Shown here: positions 37,886-49,585 of the stretch, piece after piece
How positions within the stretch are numbered: the first letter of the stretch is position 1
Layout: every line of letters starts with the position of its first letter
Notes under the pieces: generated by a model
Database searches by the model: none
What the model was told of the DNA's origin: nothing
The model's input: only the letters and a program-made list of their open reading frames with translations
Origin: Acinetobacter oleivorans DR1
GTDB taxonomy: Bacteria; Pseudomonadota; Gammaproteobacteria; Pseudomonadales; Moraxellaceae
NCBI RefSeq assembly: GCF_000196795.1
Contig: NC_014259.1
Span: 4,030,001-4,094,000, forward strand
Direction: 5' to 3'
Length of the DNA: 64,000 bases
Made by a program: the position numbers and the translations under genes

Positions 37886-38986
37886 TTACAATACCTTTTT
37901 TATAGAATCAATAAGCTTATCTTCTTGATCCTCCCAGGTCATGTCATTTTCATATTTACTATATTTATTAAAAAAAACTGTAGTATTAGACTGTAATTTC
38001 TCTTTAATATCACTAGGTGAGTATTCATCAACAATAATAACACTAGGGTTGTCTTGCAAATCCTCAGCCATTTTTGTCTTCTTAGATAAAACAATTCTTT
38101 TTTCAAAGAAAGAGCATTCAAAATACTTATTAGAAATTGCATAAACAGCATTGAAATCATTTGTAGGATAAGCCGCCCAAACTAAATCCGACTTTTCATA
38201 AATATATTTAAGATCAGAAGGCTTATATCTTCCAAAAAAGAAAACCTGCTTTTCCAATTTATAAAAATTAACAGCCTTCACTAATTTATCAAGATCCGGA
38301 CCGTCACCAAAGACAAAGAAACAAATATTTGTATCTTTTATCGCTAATAATATATTTTCAATAATATCAAAATACCGAACCACTCCAATCCACGCTACAT
38401 TTTTAGAGCCTTTAGGAATTTTATCATCATAACGCTTTATCCAATCTGGTTCAGTTGATGTACTATTAAGTAATTCTGTCGATGGATAATTTTCAAAGAT
38501 ATAAGACTTTACTTTTTTTGAATAGAGAGGTTTAAAGTGTCGTGAAGCAAAAATTGTCAAGTTTACGAACTTTAAACATATTTTCTCAACATAAATAATT
38601 ATTTTTCTTATTATATTATTTGATAAAGTAGGTAAATCTAAGCAATCATAGATTATCTTTACTTTCCAATTCCAAATGAGCTTTAATAGCACGGCACAAA
38701 TTAATGAGTCCCAATGACTTGCAAAAAAAACATTTGGTTTTTCTTTCTTACAAACTGAATAAATATGAATAAAAAAAAGAGGAAGTTTTAATAATTTTTT
38801 TAATTGATTTCCATAACCTATATTCGTATCTAAAATATAAGTTCCTTCTAATTCTTCTTTGCCCCCTGCTAAACCTCGATTCCAAGCAACCACAATCACT
38901 TCAAAGTATTTCTTAAAAGAATTTTTAAATCGCTCAGTTCTAGAATTAATTGGCCAAGTTGTATCTATTAGTAAAAATTTTTTCAT
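37886..38986 (-). CDS. gtr: Glycosyltransferase, GT-B fold
   Basis: A 366-residue glycosyltransferase. The N-terminal domain holds short strand-loop units (FLLIDTTWPINSRTERF, FFASHWDSL), and the C-terminal domain shows VAWIGVVRYFDIIENIL, then FFVFGDGPDLDKLVKAV and the FGRYKPSDLKYIYEKSDLVWAAYP segment typical of GT4-like enzymes, followed by an NKYFECSFFEKR motif near the donor site. It is strongly AT-rich and lies between wzy and the GT2 gene, as expected for a K-unit transferase. Donor and linkage unknown. Confidence 0.82.
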   Translation of the reverse strand: MKKFLLIDTTWPINSRTERFKNSFKKYFEVIVVAWNRGLAGGKEELEGTYILDTNIGYGNQLKKLLKLPLFFIHIYSVCKKEKPNVFFASHWDSLICAVLLKLIWNWKVKIIYDCLDLPTLSNNIIRKIIIYVEKICLKFVNLTIFASRHFKPLYSKKVKSYIFENYPSTELLNSTSTEPDWIKRYDDKIPKGSKNVAWIGVVRYFDIIENILLAIKDTNICFFVFGDGPDLDKLVKAVNFYKLEKQVFFFGRYKPSDLKYIYEKSDLVWAAYPTNDFNAVYAISNKYFECSFFEKRIVLSKKTKMAEDLQDNPSVIIVDEYSPSDIKEKLQSNTTVFFNKYSKYENDMTWEDQEDKLIDSIKKVL

Positions 38987-38995
38987 CTCTATTTT

Positions 38996-40060
38996 CTACC
39001 AAAAAAATGCATAAGGTTGAGCTTTTAAAATTAAAGATGCAGTATATAAAAAATAGAGAAAAATAAACACCGAAGACATTACCCTTTTTGATCCCATATT
39101 TTTCTCTATTAAAAGGTTGTATACTTTAGCCAACCATGGAATAGTAACTACACTTATAAGCAAAAATAAATAACTAACACGCCAAGCCATAATTACAACG
39201 TGTGAAAAAATAACCATCAGCAAAGCACCAATTATATATAATTTGCAATAATACATATCAAAATATTTAGGAATATGCTGTTGACACTTAAAGATCAAAA
39301 AGACCACTCCCATAGCTAATATAATACGAGGGTCATATATTGCCATAGGATATCCATAATCATCTGAAGCAAGATAACTTAATAGAAAATCTGACAATCT
39401 AGTTAAATGTAAAATTTCGAATATTTTTAGCAAAATTTGAAAGGGAGAAACAAAGACTAACATTGCAAAAGCAATAATTGTGGCATAAAATAATTTTTTC
39501 AAACTCACTCTAGCTAAAAATACTAAAACCAATATTAAAGCTGAAGAGTGAAATGAAGCGGCAATCACCAAAGCCAATAATGCTGCAAGCCATCTTTTTT
39601 TATAATAAAGAATCATAAAAAGCAAGCCAAAAGCCGCTGCAACAGAAGTACGACTTGTTTGCATATTCATTGCTAAAAAGTATGGCATCCAAATTAATAA
39701 AGATAATATTTTATAAGGTGAATATTTGTAAATTATATATGTAACTGGAATTAATGCTAAAGTAGCCATGGCGACAATAATATATTGCTCACCAAGACCC
39801 AAAGAATGACCTAAAAAAGAAAGTAGTCGAAAGCCGATTTCTGCATGTATCTCAGGATCTATTACCTTTTCAAAAGTATCCGTTGCTGAATATAACCGTA
39901 AATAAGCATCATAGTCACCAGTACCAGTTCCTCCTACCCTAAAAGCAGAGAATATCAACATCCATAAGCTTAAAATAAAGAAGAAAATTTTATCTATTTT
40001 TTTACCATCAAATAGGGTACCAAACATGATGGCAAATAATAAGGTAAAATAAGGTACCAT
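38996..40060 (-). CDS. wzy: K-unit polymerase Wzy (EpsG-like)
   Basis: A 354-residue integral membrane protein with about ten hydrophobic segments and a large central periplasmic-type loop near residue 55-80 containing RVGGTGTGDYDAYLRLY, which is typical of EpsG-type polymerases, plus the QTSRTSVAAAFGLLF segment with its conserved Arg. Wzy joins K units at the periplasmic face. The gene overlaps the mnaA stop by one base (start at 40060). Wzy proteins vary so much that the assignment rests on topology, the loop motif and position. Confidence 0.82.
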   Translation of the reverse strand: MVPYFTLLFAIMFGTLFDGKKIDKIFFFILSLWMLIFSAFRVGGTGTGDYDAYLRLYSATDTFEKVIDPEIHAEIGFRLLSFLGHSLGLGEQYIIVAMATLALIPVTYIIYKYSPYKILSLLIWMPYFLAMNMQTSRTSVAAAFGLLFMILYYKKRWLAALLALVIAASFHSSALILVLVFLARVSLKKLFYATIIAFAMLVFVSPFQILLKIFEILHLTRLSDFLLSYLASDDYGYPMAIYDPRIILAMGVVFLIFKCQQHIPKYFDMYYCKLYIIGALLMVIFSHVVIMAWRVSYLFLLISVVTIPWLAKVYNLLIEKNMGSKRVMSSVFIFLYFLYTASLILKAQPYAFFW

Positions 40061-41196
40061 TAAAAATTTTCCTTAATAAAATCAATTATTCTCTGACTCG
40101 CAAAGCCATCTCCATATGGATTATTTGCACGAGACATTTGCTGATAAATTTTAGGATCATCTAATAATTCTTGGACAGCCAAGGTAATGGCCTCATAGTG
40201 TGTTCCCACCAATTTTACTGTACCAGCATCGACAGCCTCTGGACGCTCTGTTGTATCACGCATAACTAAAACTGGCTTACCAAGTCCTGGTGCTTCTTCT
40301 TGTACTCCCCCACTATCTGTAAGTACTAAATAAGCATGCTGCATCAGATAAACAAAAGGCTCATAGCTTAATGGAGCAATGAGATGAACATTATTCAAAC
40401 CACCTAACAATCGCTTCACAGGTTCTTGTACATTCGGATTAAGATGAACTGGATAAATAAAATGAGTTTCAGGGTTCACCTTAGCAAGTGAAGATAAAGC
40501 TTTACAAATATTCTCGAATCCTTCTCCGAAATTTTCTCGACGATGACCAGTAATTAGAACATAGCGTTTATCTATAATTGTATCTTTTAGACCTGCTTGT
40601 TCAAGAATTGAACGAATAGAGATCTTCATTTCACTAGAGTTTTCTATTTTCTTTACTACCCACTGCAAAGCATCTATTACAGTATTTCCTGTAATTTTAA
40701 TTTTTTCTAAAGATATATCTTCATGTAATAAAGCTTTTTGATTTCGCTCTGTAGGAGCAAAATGAAGTGCAGCTAGTCGTCCCGTTAATACACGATTTGC
40801 CTCTTCTGGCCATGGTGAATACATATTGCCTGTACGTAAACCAGCTTCTACATGTCCAACTGGAATTTGCTGATAAAAAGCAGCTAAGGATGCTGATAGA
40901 GTAGTTGTTGTATCTCCATGTACTAAAATCAAGTCTGGGCGAAAATCTTTAAGAACATCGCGAAGACCTAGCAAAGCACCCGCTGTAACATCATATAAAT
41001 CTTGTCCAGCTCTCATTAAATTTAAATCATAATCAGGTTGAATTTCAAACAACTTTAAAACTTGATCAAGCATTTCTCGGTGCTGGGCAGTTACAGCAAC
41101 TCGAGATTCAAAATAATCATCTGCAGCTAATGCTTTAACTAACGGAGCCATTTTAATAGCTTCTGGACGGGTACCAAATACTGATAGAATCTTCAT
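40060..41196 (-). CDS. mnaA: Non-hydrolysing UDP-GlcNAc 2-epimerase
   Basis: A 378-residue WecB/MnaA-type epimerase that converts UDP-GlcNAc into UDP-ManNAc. It begins [20 protein letters not shown], has the [16 protein letters not shown] and [18 protein letters not shown] segments around residues 95-130, TGHRRENFG near 215, and [27 protein letters not shown] with the substrate-binding Glu/Arg residues. The sequence is of the WecB branch (GTRPEAIK), not the WbpI branch (GARPQFIK). No ManNAc dehydrogenase gene (mnaB type) other than gna is visible, so ManNAc itself may enter the K unit. Confidence 0.93.
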   Translation of the reverse strand: MKILSVFGTRPEAIKMAPLVKALAADDYFESRVAVTAQHREMLDQVLKLFEIQPDYDLNLMRAGQDLYDVTAGALLGLRDVLKDFRPDLILVHGDTTTTLSASLAAFYQQIPVGHVEAGLRTGNMYSPWPEEANRVLTGRLAALHFAPTERNQKALLHEDISLEKIKITGNTVIDALQWVVKKIENSSEMKISIRSILEQAGLKDTIIDKRYVLITGHRRENFGEGFENICKALSSLAKVNPETHFIYPVHLNPNVQEPVKRLLGGLNNVHLIAPLSYEPFVYLMQHAYLVLTDSGGVQEEAPGLGKPVLVMRDTTERPEAVDAGTVKLVGTHYEAITLAVQELLDDPKIYQQMSRANNPYGDGFASQRIIDFIKENF

Positions 41197-41216
41197 AATG
41201 TATCAAAGCTCAATAA

Positions 41217-42323
41217 CTAATATAGATGTTTAGAAAGTTTTTCTTTCCATAAATCAAGTGAGAAGTCTTTTTTAATCTTAAGATGAGCAGCATCAGACAT
41301 CTTTACATACTCAGTTTGAGAAAGGGATAGTGCACGCATCATAGCTTTAGCTAAATCAAAATCCGTAGCGACAATACCATTCACACCGTCTTCTATTATA
41401 ACTTCATAACCATCACCTGGATAAATAATTGGTACAAGACCAAAAGACATTGCTTCAAGCAAGGCATAATTAGCTAATATTACATCTGCAGGTAAAATAA
41501 AAAATTTATAATCTTTCATTATATCTTTAATATTTTTAACAAACCCATAAACATCAACAAAATCATTTAATTTTAACTCATTATATAATTTCAATGTTTT
41601 TTCAGAATATGGGGTACCTCGTGGAGCATAAACATTATTTGAAATGGAATTAAATCCATATATGGCCGCCGAATAGTCAACATGATTATCCCTTAAATCA
41701 GCCAAAGCCTGTACCAAAGACATAACATGTCTACCCTCAATTACAGCATTAGCATATATAAAAGTTTTTCTTTCTTTATTAGCTAGGGCAGGATTAATTT
41801 CTAAGACCGGAACACAGTTATATATTTTTTCAATTTTATCCAACAATTTAGGGTTTATATCTTTTATTGTTCTTATATGATGGTGTTCTTTTGCATAAAT
41901 AGTATTTGTGAATACCAAGCAAAGCCTTGACAAATGCATCTTCGCATTAATAATAAGGCGCAAAAATAAAGAATTATTATTTGCATCTTGTTTGTCGCCA
42001 ACAAGCTCCCCACCAATAAGCCAAAATCTAACATTAATGCCTAGCAATCTAGCAACTAATATATAAAAGATTGACAATATAGAATAATCATAACAATCAA
42101 TATTTTTCGGACGAAACTTATATAATACAGTTAAATAAGTATATACTCGTTTAAGTTTATTTGTTCCTGCATAATAAAACTCTTCATTAATAGAGGAATC
42201 ATTATTATTTCTTTCGGCATTTAATAATACCTTAGCATTAACGCCTATATCTTTATATGAATCTAATAAATACTGATATTTATGCGGAAAAAAAGGTAAT
42301 CCAACAATTAGTAACTTTTTCAT
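41217..42323 (-). CDS. gtr: Glycosyltransferase, GT4-like
   Basis: A 368-residue GT-B transferase. It starts MKKLLIVGLPFFPHKYQYLLDSY; the C-terminal domain contains KTFIYANAVIEGRHVMSLVQALADL, VDVYGFVKNIKDIMKDYKFFILPADVILANYALLEAMSFGLVPI and ends GVNGIVATDFDLAKAM, a fair match to GT4 donor-site architecture (E-x7-E-like ANYALLEAMSFG). Its ATG overlaps the TGA of a short epimerase remnant (42320-42379). It is AT-rich and very divergent; donor and linkage are unknown. Confidence 0.82.
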   Translation of the reverse strand: MKKLLIVGLPFFPHKYQYLLDSYKDIGVNAKVLLNAERNNNDSSINEEFYYAGTNKLKRVYTYLTVLYKFRPKNIDCYDYSILSIFYILVARLLGINVRFWLIGGELVGDKQDANNNSLFLRLIINAKMHLSRLCLVFTNTIYAKEHHHIRTIKDINPKLLDKIEKIYNCVPVLEINPALANKERKTFIYANAVIEGRHVMSLVQALADLRDNHVDYSAAIYGFNSISNNVYAPRGTPYSEKTLKLYNELKLNDFVDVYGFVKNIKDIMKDYKFFILPADVILANYALLEAMSFGLVPIIYPGDGYEVIIEDGVNGIVATDFDLAKAMMRALSLSQTEYVKMSDAAHLKIKKDFSLDLWKEKLSKHLY

Positions 42324-42379
42324 AGCACAAAAGCCTTAATAAACTGACGTCTGGCACCTAATACAGTCAGAATTTTCAT
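42320..42379 (-). pseudogene. N-terminal remnant of a WbpI-type UDP-sugar 2-epimerase gene
   Basis: Nineteen codons, MKILTVLGARRQFIKAFVL, then TGA. The first 16 residues match the conserved start of WbpI-type 2-epimerases (MKxLTxxGARPQFIKA) with only Pro to Arg changed, after which similarity ends. The TGA overlaps the ATG of the following glycosyltransferase gene (ATGA). An epimerase gene thus once stood here and was replaced by the present glycosyltransferase gene; the remnant may now act only as a leader peptide for translational coupling. Confidence 0.72.
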
Positions 42380-42416
42380 AACACCGCTCTCTAACAGAAC
42401 CACTAGAACTTCAAAA

Positions 42417-43817
42417 TTAACCTAACTGCAATAAAGATTTTAACTTTATGTTTTTAAATAAATAAAAACCAAAGAATAATGCGAAAAGCCACATCCCTAT
42501 TCGCACATAAATCTCAAATGGAGCAAAAATATTGATTATAGACAAAACTATCAACAAAGCTGTAACAACATAGGCTTTCTTGGTAACGAAATCTCTCCAA
42601 ACTTTTTTAGAAAGTTCAGTTCTAAATAGATAGAAACACCAAAAAGCCAGAGCCGTCGATATAGCAGCCCCACTAGCACCATACAAAGGTACTAAAATAT
42701 AATTACTTACTAAACTCACTAACATCGCCAAAATAGAAGCTAGCATAGAGAATTTTGTCTTACGCGCAATCGTGATCCCTATCGCTGTTGTTTCCGATAA
42801 GGTAAAGAATAACGGCCCCAACAAGCAAATACACATTAAAAATTGAATTTCTACATAAGTCTTAGGTAATAAAAATGGTAATATCCATGAAAACATACCT
42901 GCAAGAACAACGACAAAATAGATTGCAGCGAGAACATATTCTGAAATATCGTCAATTTTCTTATAATCGACATTTCCTTCACTAATCCATTTAAAAACCA
43001 TTGGTGACCAAATGGTATTAAAAATACTTGAAATAAGTGTTGCAACAGCAGCAATACTCATTGCAACAGAATAGACACCCAACTCCGCATAAGTTGACAT
43101 ACTACGTAAAAATAGTCTGTCCATTACATTTAAGCCCCAAGATGCTAGGCCACCTACAACTAGTGGTAATCCAAAAGCTAAACTTACTTTAAACTGTTGC
43201 CAATCAAATTTAACTTTTATTGCCGGCAACCATTCTTGTCGCGTATTCCATACATATACAAAAAAAGCAGCCATTAATGACAAAGCATTTGCTGTCAAAA
43301 GCGTATAACTATTTTTATCAAAATTAAACCAGACGACACTAAGCACAAATACCAAAAATAGTATTTTAGGTAATAACTGGCTCATAGAAAAAGCTAGAGC
43401 CTTTTCTTGCATTCGTAAAATAAGAGATAGAAAACGTGCTATTAAAGCGACAAGAAAACAAATAATACTTAATATACTTAAATATATACTTGGTATGCCA
43501 TACAATAATTTAGATACAATAGATGTATCATATAAAGTTATGGCTAAAAGCGATATAGAACCAAGTAATAAGCCTGGCCACATTACAACTTTAAATAATA
43601 AAAATTTATTATCTAATTCATGATACTCACGTACATAAGCCTGATCGAGTCCTAAACAAAATAGTAATATAAAAAAACTAGTACAGACTTGGAGCATTGA
43701 AATACGGCCAACATCTTCAACAGAATAAAACCATGTAATCATTGGTAAAGTTATTAAACCGATGAGTCCTGAACCGATTGGCCCAATAGCGTATGCTAAA
43801 ATCTTAGATTTGTTCAT
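42417..43817 (-). CDS. wzx: K-unit flippase Wzx
   Basis: A 466-residue membrane protein of the polysaccharide-transporter (MOP) superfamily with about 12-14 hydrophobic helices. It would move the lipid-linked K unit to the periplasmic face. The opening SKILAYAIGPIGSGLIGLITLPMITWFYSVEDVG and the central NVMDRLFLRSMSTYAELGVYSVA are typical of Wzx proteins. The start overlaps the end of the glycosyltransferase gene upstream by 14 bases. It is one of only two non-transferase membrane proteins of the variable region, the other being Wzy. Confidence 0.92.
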   Translation of the reverse strand: MNKSKILAYAIGPIGSGLIGLITLPMITWFYSVEDVGRISMLQVCTSFFILLFCLGLDQAYVREYHELDNKFLLFKVVMWPGLLLGSISLLAITLYDTSIVSKLLYGIPSIYLSILSIICFLVALIARFLSLILRMQEKALAFSMSQLLPKILFLVFVLSVVWFNFDKNSYTLLTANALSLMAAFFVYVWNTRQEWLPAIKVKFDWQQFKVSLAFGLPLVVGGLASWGLNVMDRLFLRSMSTYAELGVYSVAMSIAAVATLISSIFNTIWSPMVFKWISEGNVDYKKIDDISEYVLAAIYFVVVLAGMFSWILPFLLPKTYVEIQFLMCICLLGPLFFTLSETTAIGITIARKTKFSMLASILAMLVSLVSNYILVPLYGASGAAISTALAFWCFYLFRTELSKKVWRDFVTKKAYVVTALLIVLSIINIFAPFEIYVRIGMWLFALFFGFYLFKNIKLKSLLQLG

Positions 43818-45057
43818 TTAAAGCCAATTCTTCAATGATATGAACAAATTCATGATAATTCTTCTCTGAATTAAACCTATCTTCAACTGTTTTACGTGCA
43901 TTCTCTCTATATGAAGTAATATCCTTTGAAAATAAAATAGTTTCTAAACCAGTTATTATTTCTAAAATATCTGCCTTTGATGACATTAAAAAGCCATTCT
44001 GTTCATTAACCAAATCGGAAATACCACCAATATTAGGTGCTATAGTTGGAATTCCATAACTCATAGCTTCCATAATTGAAACTGGCACTCCTTCAGATTC
44101 GCTAGCATTAATAAAAACATTAATATTATTTTCAAGTAACCAACTATGTACTTCTCTATTACTTAATTGACCTAAAAAATCAGCTTTTAGATTTCCATTT
44201 TCTCTGACTATATTTAATGCTCGCTGTTTTAATTCATCAAATAAATCGCCCGCACCTATATGCGTCCACTTAACTTTTATATTATGTTTAATTGAAAAAT
44301 TATTTATAGCATCCATAATCTTATCAATTCTTTTTAACGACACACAATATGATAATGATAAAATATTTAACTCATTATAGATATTAGTATATTCATAATC
44401 CTTTATAGGCAAAACAACACCCAATCTCGCCACTGCCAGCCTATTCAATGGGTAACTATATTTATCTTTATAATAATTAAGAGCACGATCTGACAATAAG
44501 AACACTCTATCCACATCATGCCTAAATTGTCTTTTTAATGGCATATAATTATTAAGATTACGCTCCTCATAGACATCGAATCCATGTGCTCTAGATATAA
44601 CTTTACTAACAATACCTTTACGTTTTAAACAACAAGCAGCGTAATAAGAAACATCATTCCAGTAAGAATAAATTATAATTTTACCATCAATATCTTTAAT
44701 ACTTTCCTTAAGATACCTACTATATTTTAATGTACCTGAAACTTTAGCTAAAGCATAATATATGTTAGTAAAATTAATTTTCTTTGAAGAAAAAAGGTAT
44801 TTGAGTTCTTTCCAAAAAATTCTAGAGAAAAAACCTAATGAAGCAAAGTATAGCTTCTCTAATTTACTGACATTAGGGGAAAGTCCATTCAAAATACTAA
44901 TACTTTTAGGATATAAACGCTTTAAACCTTGTCTATTACTTGGATATATTAATACTTTTTCGAATTTTGTACTATCCCAATAAGAAATCTCCGACTCTAT
45001 AAATTGCTCTCCTCCCTCATACGGAAAGTTCACTGTCAATATTACTAAACTTGTCAT
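43804..45057 (-). CDS. gtr: Glycosyltransferase, GT4 family
   Basis: A 417-residue GT-B enzyme with a recognisable glycosyltransferase group 1 C-terminal domain: ILSLSYCVSLKRIDKIMDAI, VKWTHIGAGDLFDELK, DFLGQLSNREVHSWL and NVFINASESEGVPVSIMEAMSYGIPTIAPNIGGISDLV, where the ESEGVPVSIMEAMS segment holds the E-x7-E donor motif. It opens with VILTVNFPYEGGEQFIESEI. It should form one K-unit linkage. Length and motifs are complete; donor and linkage are not assigned. Confidence 0.88.
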   Translation of the reverse strand: MTSLVILTVNFPYEGGEQFIESEISYWDSTKFEKVLIYPSNRQGLKRLYPKSISILNGLSPNVSKLEKLYFASLGFFSRIFWKELKYLFSSKKINFTNIYYALAKVSGTLKYSRYLKESIKDIDGKIIIYSYWNDVSYYAACCLKRKGIVSKVISRAHGFDVYEERNLNNYMPLKRQFRHDVDRVFLLSDRALNYYKDKYSYPLNRLAVARLGVVLPIKDYEYTNIYNELNILSLSYCVSLKRIDKIMDAINNFSIKHNIKVKWTHIGAGDLFDELKQRALNIVRENGNLKADFLGQLSNREVHSWLLENNINVFINASESEGVPVSIMEAMSYGIPTIAPNIGGISDLVNEQNGFLMSSKADILEIITGLETILFSKDITSYRENARKTVEDRFNSEKNYHEFVHIIEELALNEQI

Positions 45058-45156
45058 TCGATATTACCGTTGAATATGCAAAAACAATAAAATTTAATCT
45101 AGTTTTTTATATAAAAGGATTCACTGAATTCTTTTACGAACCCTTTTATATGGGAA

Positions 45157-45645
45157 TCAATTAGAAATAATTTTTGCCGGAACCCCTGCTATAATTAAAT
45201 TATCGCCAAAGGATTTCGTTACTACAGAATTGGCTCCAACGATAACATTATTACCTAAACTTACTCCTTCACGGATAAAAACATTATCCCCAATCCAACA
45301 GTCATTTCCGATTTTAATATTTTTCTCAATATGTTGACTATTTCCATCTATATTTGTAGTTGGTTTTTCTTTTGAGTGAGTAATAGCTTTAATAGAAACA
45401 TTATATCCAATTGCACAACCTTGCCCAATAGTAACTGTTGAATTTTCTCCTGAAGATAAATGAGCCTGATTTAAATAAGTATAATCACCTATAAATAAAT
45501 TTTTCGGCGATATATTAAGAATACAATTTATACCAATAGTTGCTTTTTTGGATACACCAGTAAATTTTGAAATTCTATATTGATGTGTTTTATACTGAGC
45601 CCATGTAATAATTTTTACAATTAGACGCGCTATTAAAGTACTCAT
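45157..45645 (-). CDS. atr: Left-handed beta-helix acyltransferase
   Basis: A 162-residue WcaF/Maa-type O-acetyltransferase made of hexapeptide repeats (IGINCILNISPKNLFIGDYTYL, IGQGCAIGYNVSI, IGNDCWIGDNVFIREGVSLGNNVIVGANSVVTK), with the catalytic His in the segment AITHSKEKP. It would work as a trimer on a sugar nucleotide or lipid-linked K unit with acetyl-CoA. It starts within four bases of the dgaC stop and is followed by a 99-bp gap. It is separate from DgaB, so it probably adds an O-acetyl group rather than the 3-N-acetyl. Confidence 0.85.
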   Translation of the reverse strand: MSTLIARLIVKIITWAQYKTHQYRISKFTGVSKKATIGINCILNISPKNLFIGDYTYLNQAHLSSGENSTVTIGQGCAIGYNVSIKAITHSKEKPTTNIDGNSQHIEKNIKIGNDCWIGDNVFIREGVSLGNNVIVGANSVVTKSFGDNLIIAGVPAKIISN

Positions 45646-46730
45646 AATGTACCCTTTAAACTTTTTACTATAATTTTTTGCTCTTGCTCACTCAAATAAG
45701 GATGCATAGGCAAACTCATCACTTTTTCCGCAATCGCATCTCCAATAGGGAGATGAATTTCACTATCCGCTACAGCAGGTTGCTTATTAAGTGGAATTGG
45801 ATAATGCACAGCTGTTGGAATACCTTGAGCTTTTAATTTCTCTTGCACTTCTGCACGGTTATCAACCTGAATGGTATATTGTGCCCATGCACTAGTATTG
45901 TGTGACTCAAGATATGGTGTAGTATGAATACCAGCCTGATTAAATAACTGATTATAAATTTCAGCTACTTTTTGACGTGCTTGCATTTCATCATCCAAAA
46001 TTTCTAATTTTGGTAACAAAATAGCTGCTTGTAAGGTATCTAAACGACTGTTCACACCCACACGAATATGGTGGTAACGCTTATCTTGACCATGTCTTGC
46101 AATCTGACGAATCACTTTAGCTAGTTCATCATCATTGGTAAAAATAGCACCACCGTCTCCATAGCAACCTAATGGCTTACTTGGGAAGAAGCTCGTACAA
46201 GCAACTGTACTTAGATTACAGCTTTTACGGCCTTTATAGGTTGCACCAAAACTTTGCGCAGCATCCTCAATTACAGGAATGCCATATTTTGCAGCAATCG
46301 CATTGATTGCATCAAAGTCTGCACACTGACCATATAAACTTACAGGAATAATAGCCTTAGTCCTAGGGGTAATTGCTACCTCTAGTTTTTCAACGTCTAA
46401 ATTATATGTCTTCGGATTTACATCCACATAGACAGGCTTTGCACCTAAGAGTGCAACTGTTTCAGCAGTAGCAATATAAGTAAAACCCGGAGTAATCACT
46501 TCATCACCAGGTCCAATGCCAAAAGCCATTTGTGCAATTTGCAAGGCATCTGTACCATTTGCGCAAGTAATACAGTGCTTAGCCCCCACATAGGCAGCTA
46601 GCTTTTCTTCCAATTCAGTTACTTCTGGACCTAAAATATATTGACCATGAGTCAAAACATTTTGAATACCCACATCAATTTTATCTTTAATTCGATTTTG
46701 TTGTGCTTTTAAATCAATAAAGTCAATCAT
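45642..46730 (-). CDS. dgaC: UDP-3-keto-sugar aminotransferase (WbpE type)
   Basis: A 362-residue DegT/DnrJ/EryC1 (AHBA-synthase-like) PLP aminotransferase. The N-terminus begins MIDFIDLKAQQNRIKDKIDVGIQNVLTHGQYILGPEVTELE; CITCANGTDALQIA lies near residue 55, VIEDAAQSFGA near 158, and the PLP lysine is in FFPSKPLGCYGDGGAI (about residue 185). It closely fits P. aeruginosa WbpE, which aminates UDP-2-acetamido-3-keto-glucuronate. It overlaps the next gene by 4 bases and lies 1 base after dgaB, in the expected dga order. Confidence 0.9.
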   Translation of the reverse strand: MIDFIDLKAQQNRIKDKIDVGIQNVLTHGQYILGPEVTELEEKLAAYVGAKHCITCANGTDALQIAQMAFGIGPGDEVITPGFTYIATAETVALLGAKPVYVDVNPKTYNLDVEKLEVAITPRTKAIIPVSLYGQCADFDAINAIAAKYGIPVIEDAAQSFGATYKGRKSCNLSTVACTSFFPSKPLGCYGDGGAIFTNDDELAKVIRQIARHGQDKRYHHIRVGVNSRLDTLQAAILLPKLEILDDEMQARQKVAEIYNQLFNQAGIHTTPYLESHNTSAWAQYTIQVDNRAEVQEKLKAQGIPTAVHYPIPLNKQPAVADSEIHLPIGDAIAEKVMSLPMHPYLSEQEQKIIVKSLKGTL

Positions 46731-46731
46731 A

Positions 46732-48272
<1,541 letters not shown>

Positions 48273-48289
48273 TTAATAATAAGATAAAA

Positions 48290-49585
48290 TTAGAGACGGA
48301 ATACGGTGAAACCTGCATCTGACATTTCTATGCGGTCAAACAGACTCTTCACATCAGCCAATACCGGTTTTTCACTCTTCACATAACTGCGCAGCTCATT
48401 TGCAGAAAGTGAGCGGAATTCATTATGACCTACCGCAACAATGACGCTATCTACAGGGTTTTGAGCATCAACTGTTCCAAGCTCTACACCATATTCATGT
48501 CTAACTTCATCTGCATCTGCCCACGGGTCTGCCACTACAACCTGCGCTCCCCAGAATTCTAATTCTTTAATAAGATCAGCCACTTTACTATTGCGGATAT
48601 CAGGGCAGTTTTCTTTAAAAGTTACTCCGAGTACACCAACTTTTGCACGCGGTACATCAATACCATTTTGAAGCATAAGCTTAATCGTGTTACGCGCCAC
48701 ATAACGTGCCATGTTGTCATTAATACGGCGGCCTGCAAGAATTACTTGGGGATGGTAACCCACTTCTTCTGCTTTATGAGTCAAATAATAAGGGTCAACA
48801 CCAATACAGTGTCCACCTACCAAACCAGGACGGAATGGTAAAAAATTCCATTTACTACCTGCTGCTTCCAATACATCTAAAGTGTCGATACCAATACGAT
48901 CAAAAATTACAGACAGTTCATTCACTAAAGCAATATTTAAATCACGTTGGGTGTTTTCAATAACTTTTGCTGCCTCAGCAACTTTAATGCTAGATGCTTT
49001 ATGAGTACCAGCAGTAATAATACTTGCATAAACAGCATCCACAACATTAGCCACTTCTGGCGTACTGCCACTTGTAATCTTTTTGATTTTAGTTAGGGTA
49101 TTAACTTTATCTCCAGGATTAATTCGTTCAGGGCTATAACCCGCAAAGAAATCTTGGTTAAATTTAAGACCAGATATCTTTTCTAATATTGGGATACAGA
49201 CTTCTTCTGTAGCCCCTGGATATACTGTAGATTCATAAACTACAATATCGCCTTTCTTTAAAGCTTGTCCTACAGTTTCACTTGCTTTTTTTAAAGGAGT
49301 TAAATCAGGACGGTTCACCTGATCTACGGGGGTTGGAACAGTTACAATAAAAAAATTACTTTCTTCTAAATCCGCTAGATTTGCACTAAAACTTAATTTT
49401 TCTGCTTTTTGAAGTTCTTCTGGTGTAACTTCCAGCGTATGGTCTTGACCACTCTTTAGTTCATTAATACGATTTTGATTAATATCAAATCCAACTACTG
49501 GCCCTTTTTTCCCAAACTCAACTGCCAATGGCAAGCCTACATATCCTAAACCTATAATCGCTATTCTTAAATCGGCAAGTTGCAT
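48290..49585 (-). CDS. gna: UDP-N-acetyl-hexosamine 6-dehydrogenase
   Basis: A 431-residue UDP-glucose/GDP-mannose dehydrogenase-family enzyme (WbpA/TviB type) that oxidises UDP-GlcNAc or UDP-GalNAc to the uronic acid. It has IAIIGLGYVGLPLAVEFGKKG with the NAD-binding loop, the active-site VGGHCIGVDPYYLTHKAE segment (Cys about residue 265) and ENCPDIRNSKV near residue 330. It is the first gene of the leftward K operon, and its substrate feeds dgaA. The 360-bp region in front of it also serves wza. Confidence 0.93.
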   Translation of the reverse strand: MQLADLRIAIIGLGYVGLPLAVEFGKKGPVVGFDINQNRINELKSGQDHTLEVTPEELQKAEKLSFSANLADLEESNFFIVTVPTPVDQVNRPDLTPLKKASETVGQALKKGDIVVYESTVYPGATEEVCIPILEKISGLKFNQDFFAGYSPERINPGDKVNTLTKIKKITSGSTPEVANVVDAVYASIITAGTHKASSIKVAEAAKVIENTQRDLNIALVNELSVIFDRIGIDTLDVLEAAGSKWNFLPFRPGLVGGHCIGVDPYYLTHKAEEVGYHPQVILAGRRINDNMARYVARNTIKLMLQNGIDVPRAKVGVLGVTFKENCPDIRNSKVADLIKELEFWGAQVVVADPWADADEVRHEYGVELGTVDAQNPVDSVIVAVGHNEFRSLSANELRSYVKSEKPVLADVKSLFDRIEMSDAGFTVFRL

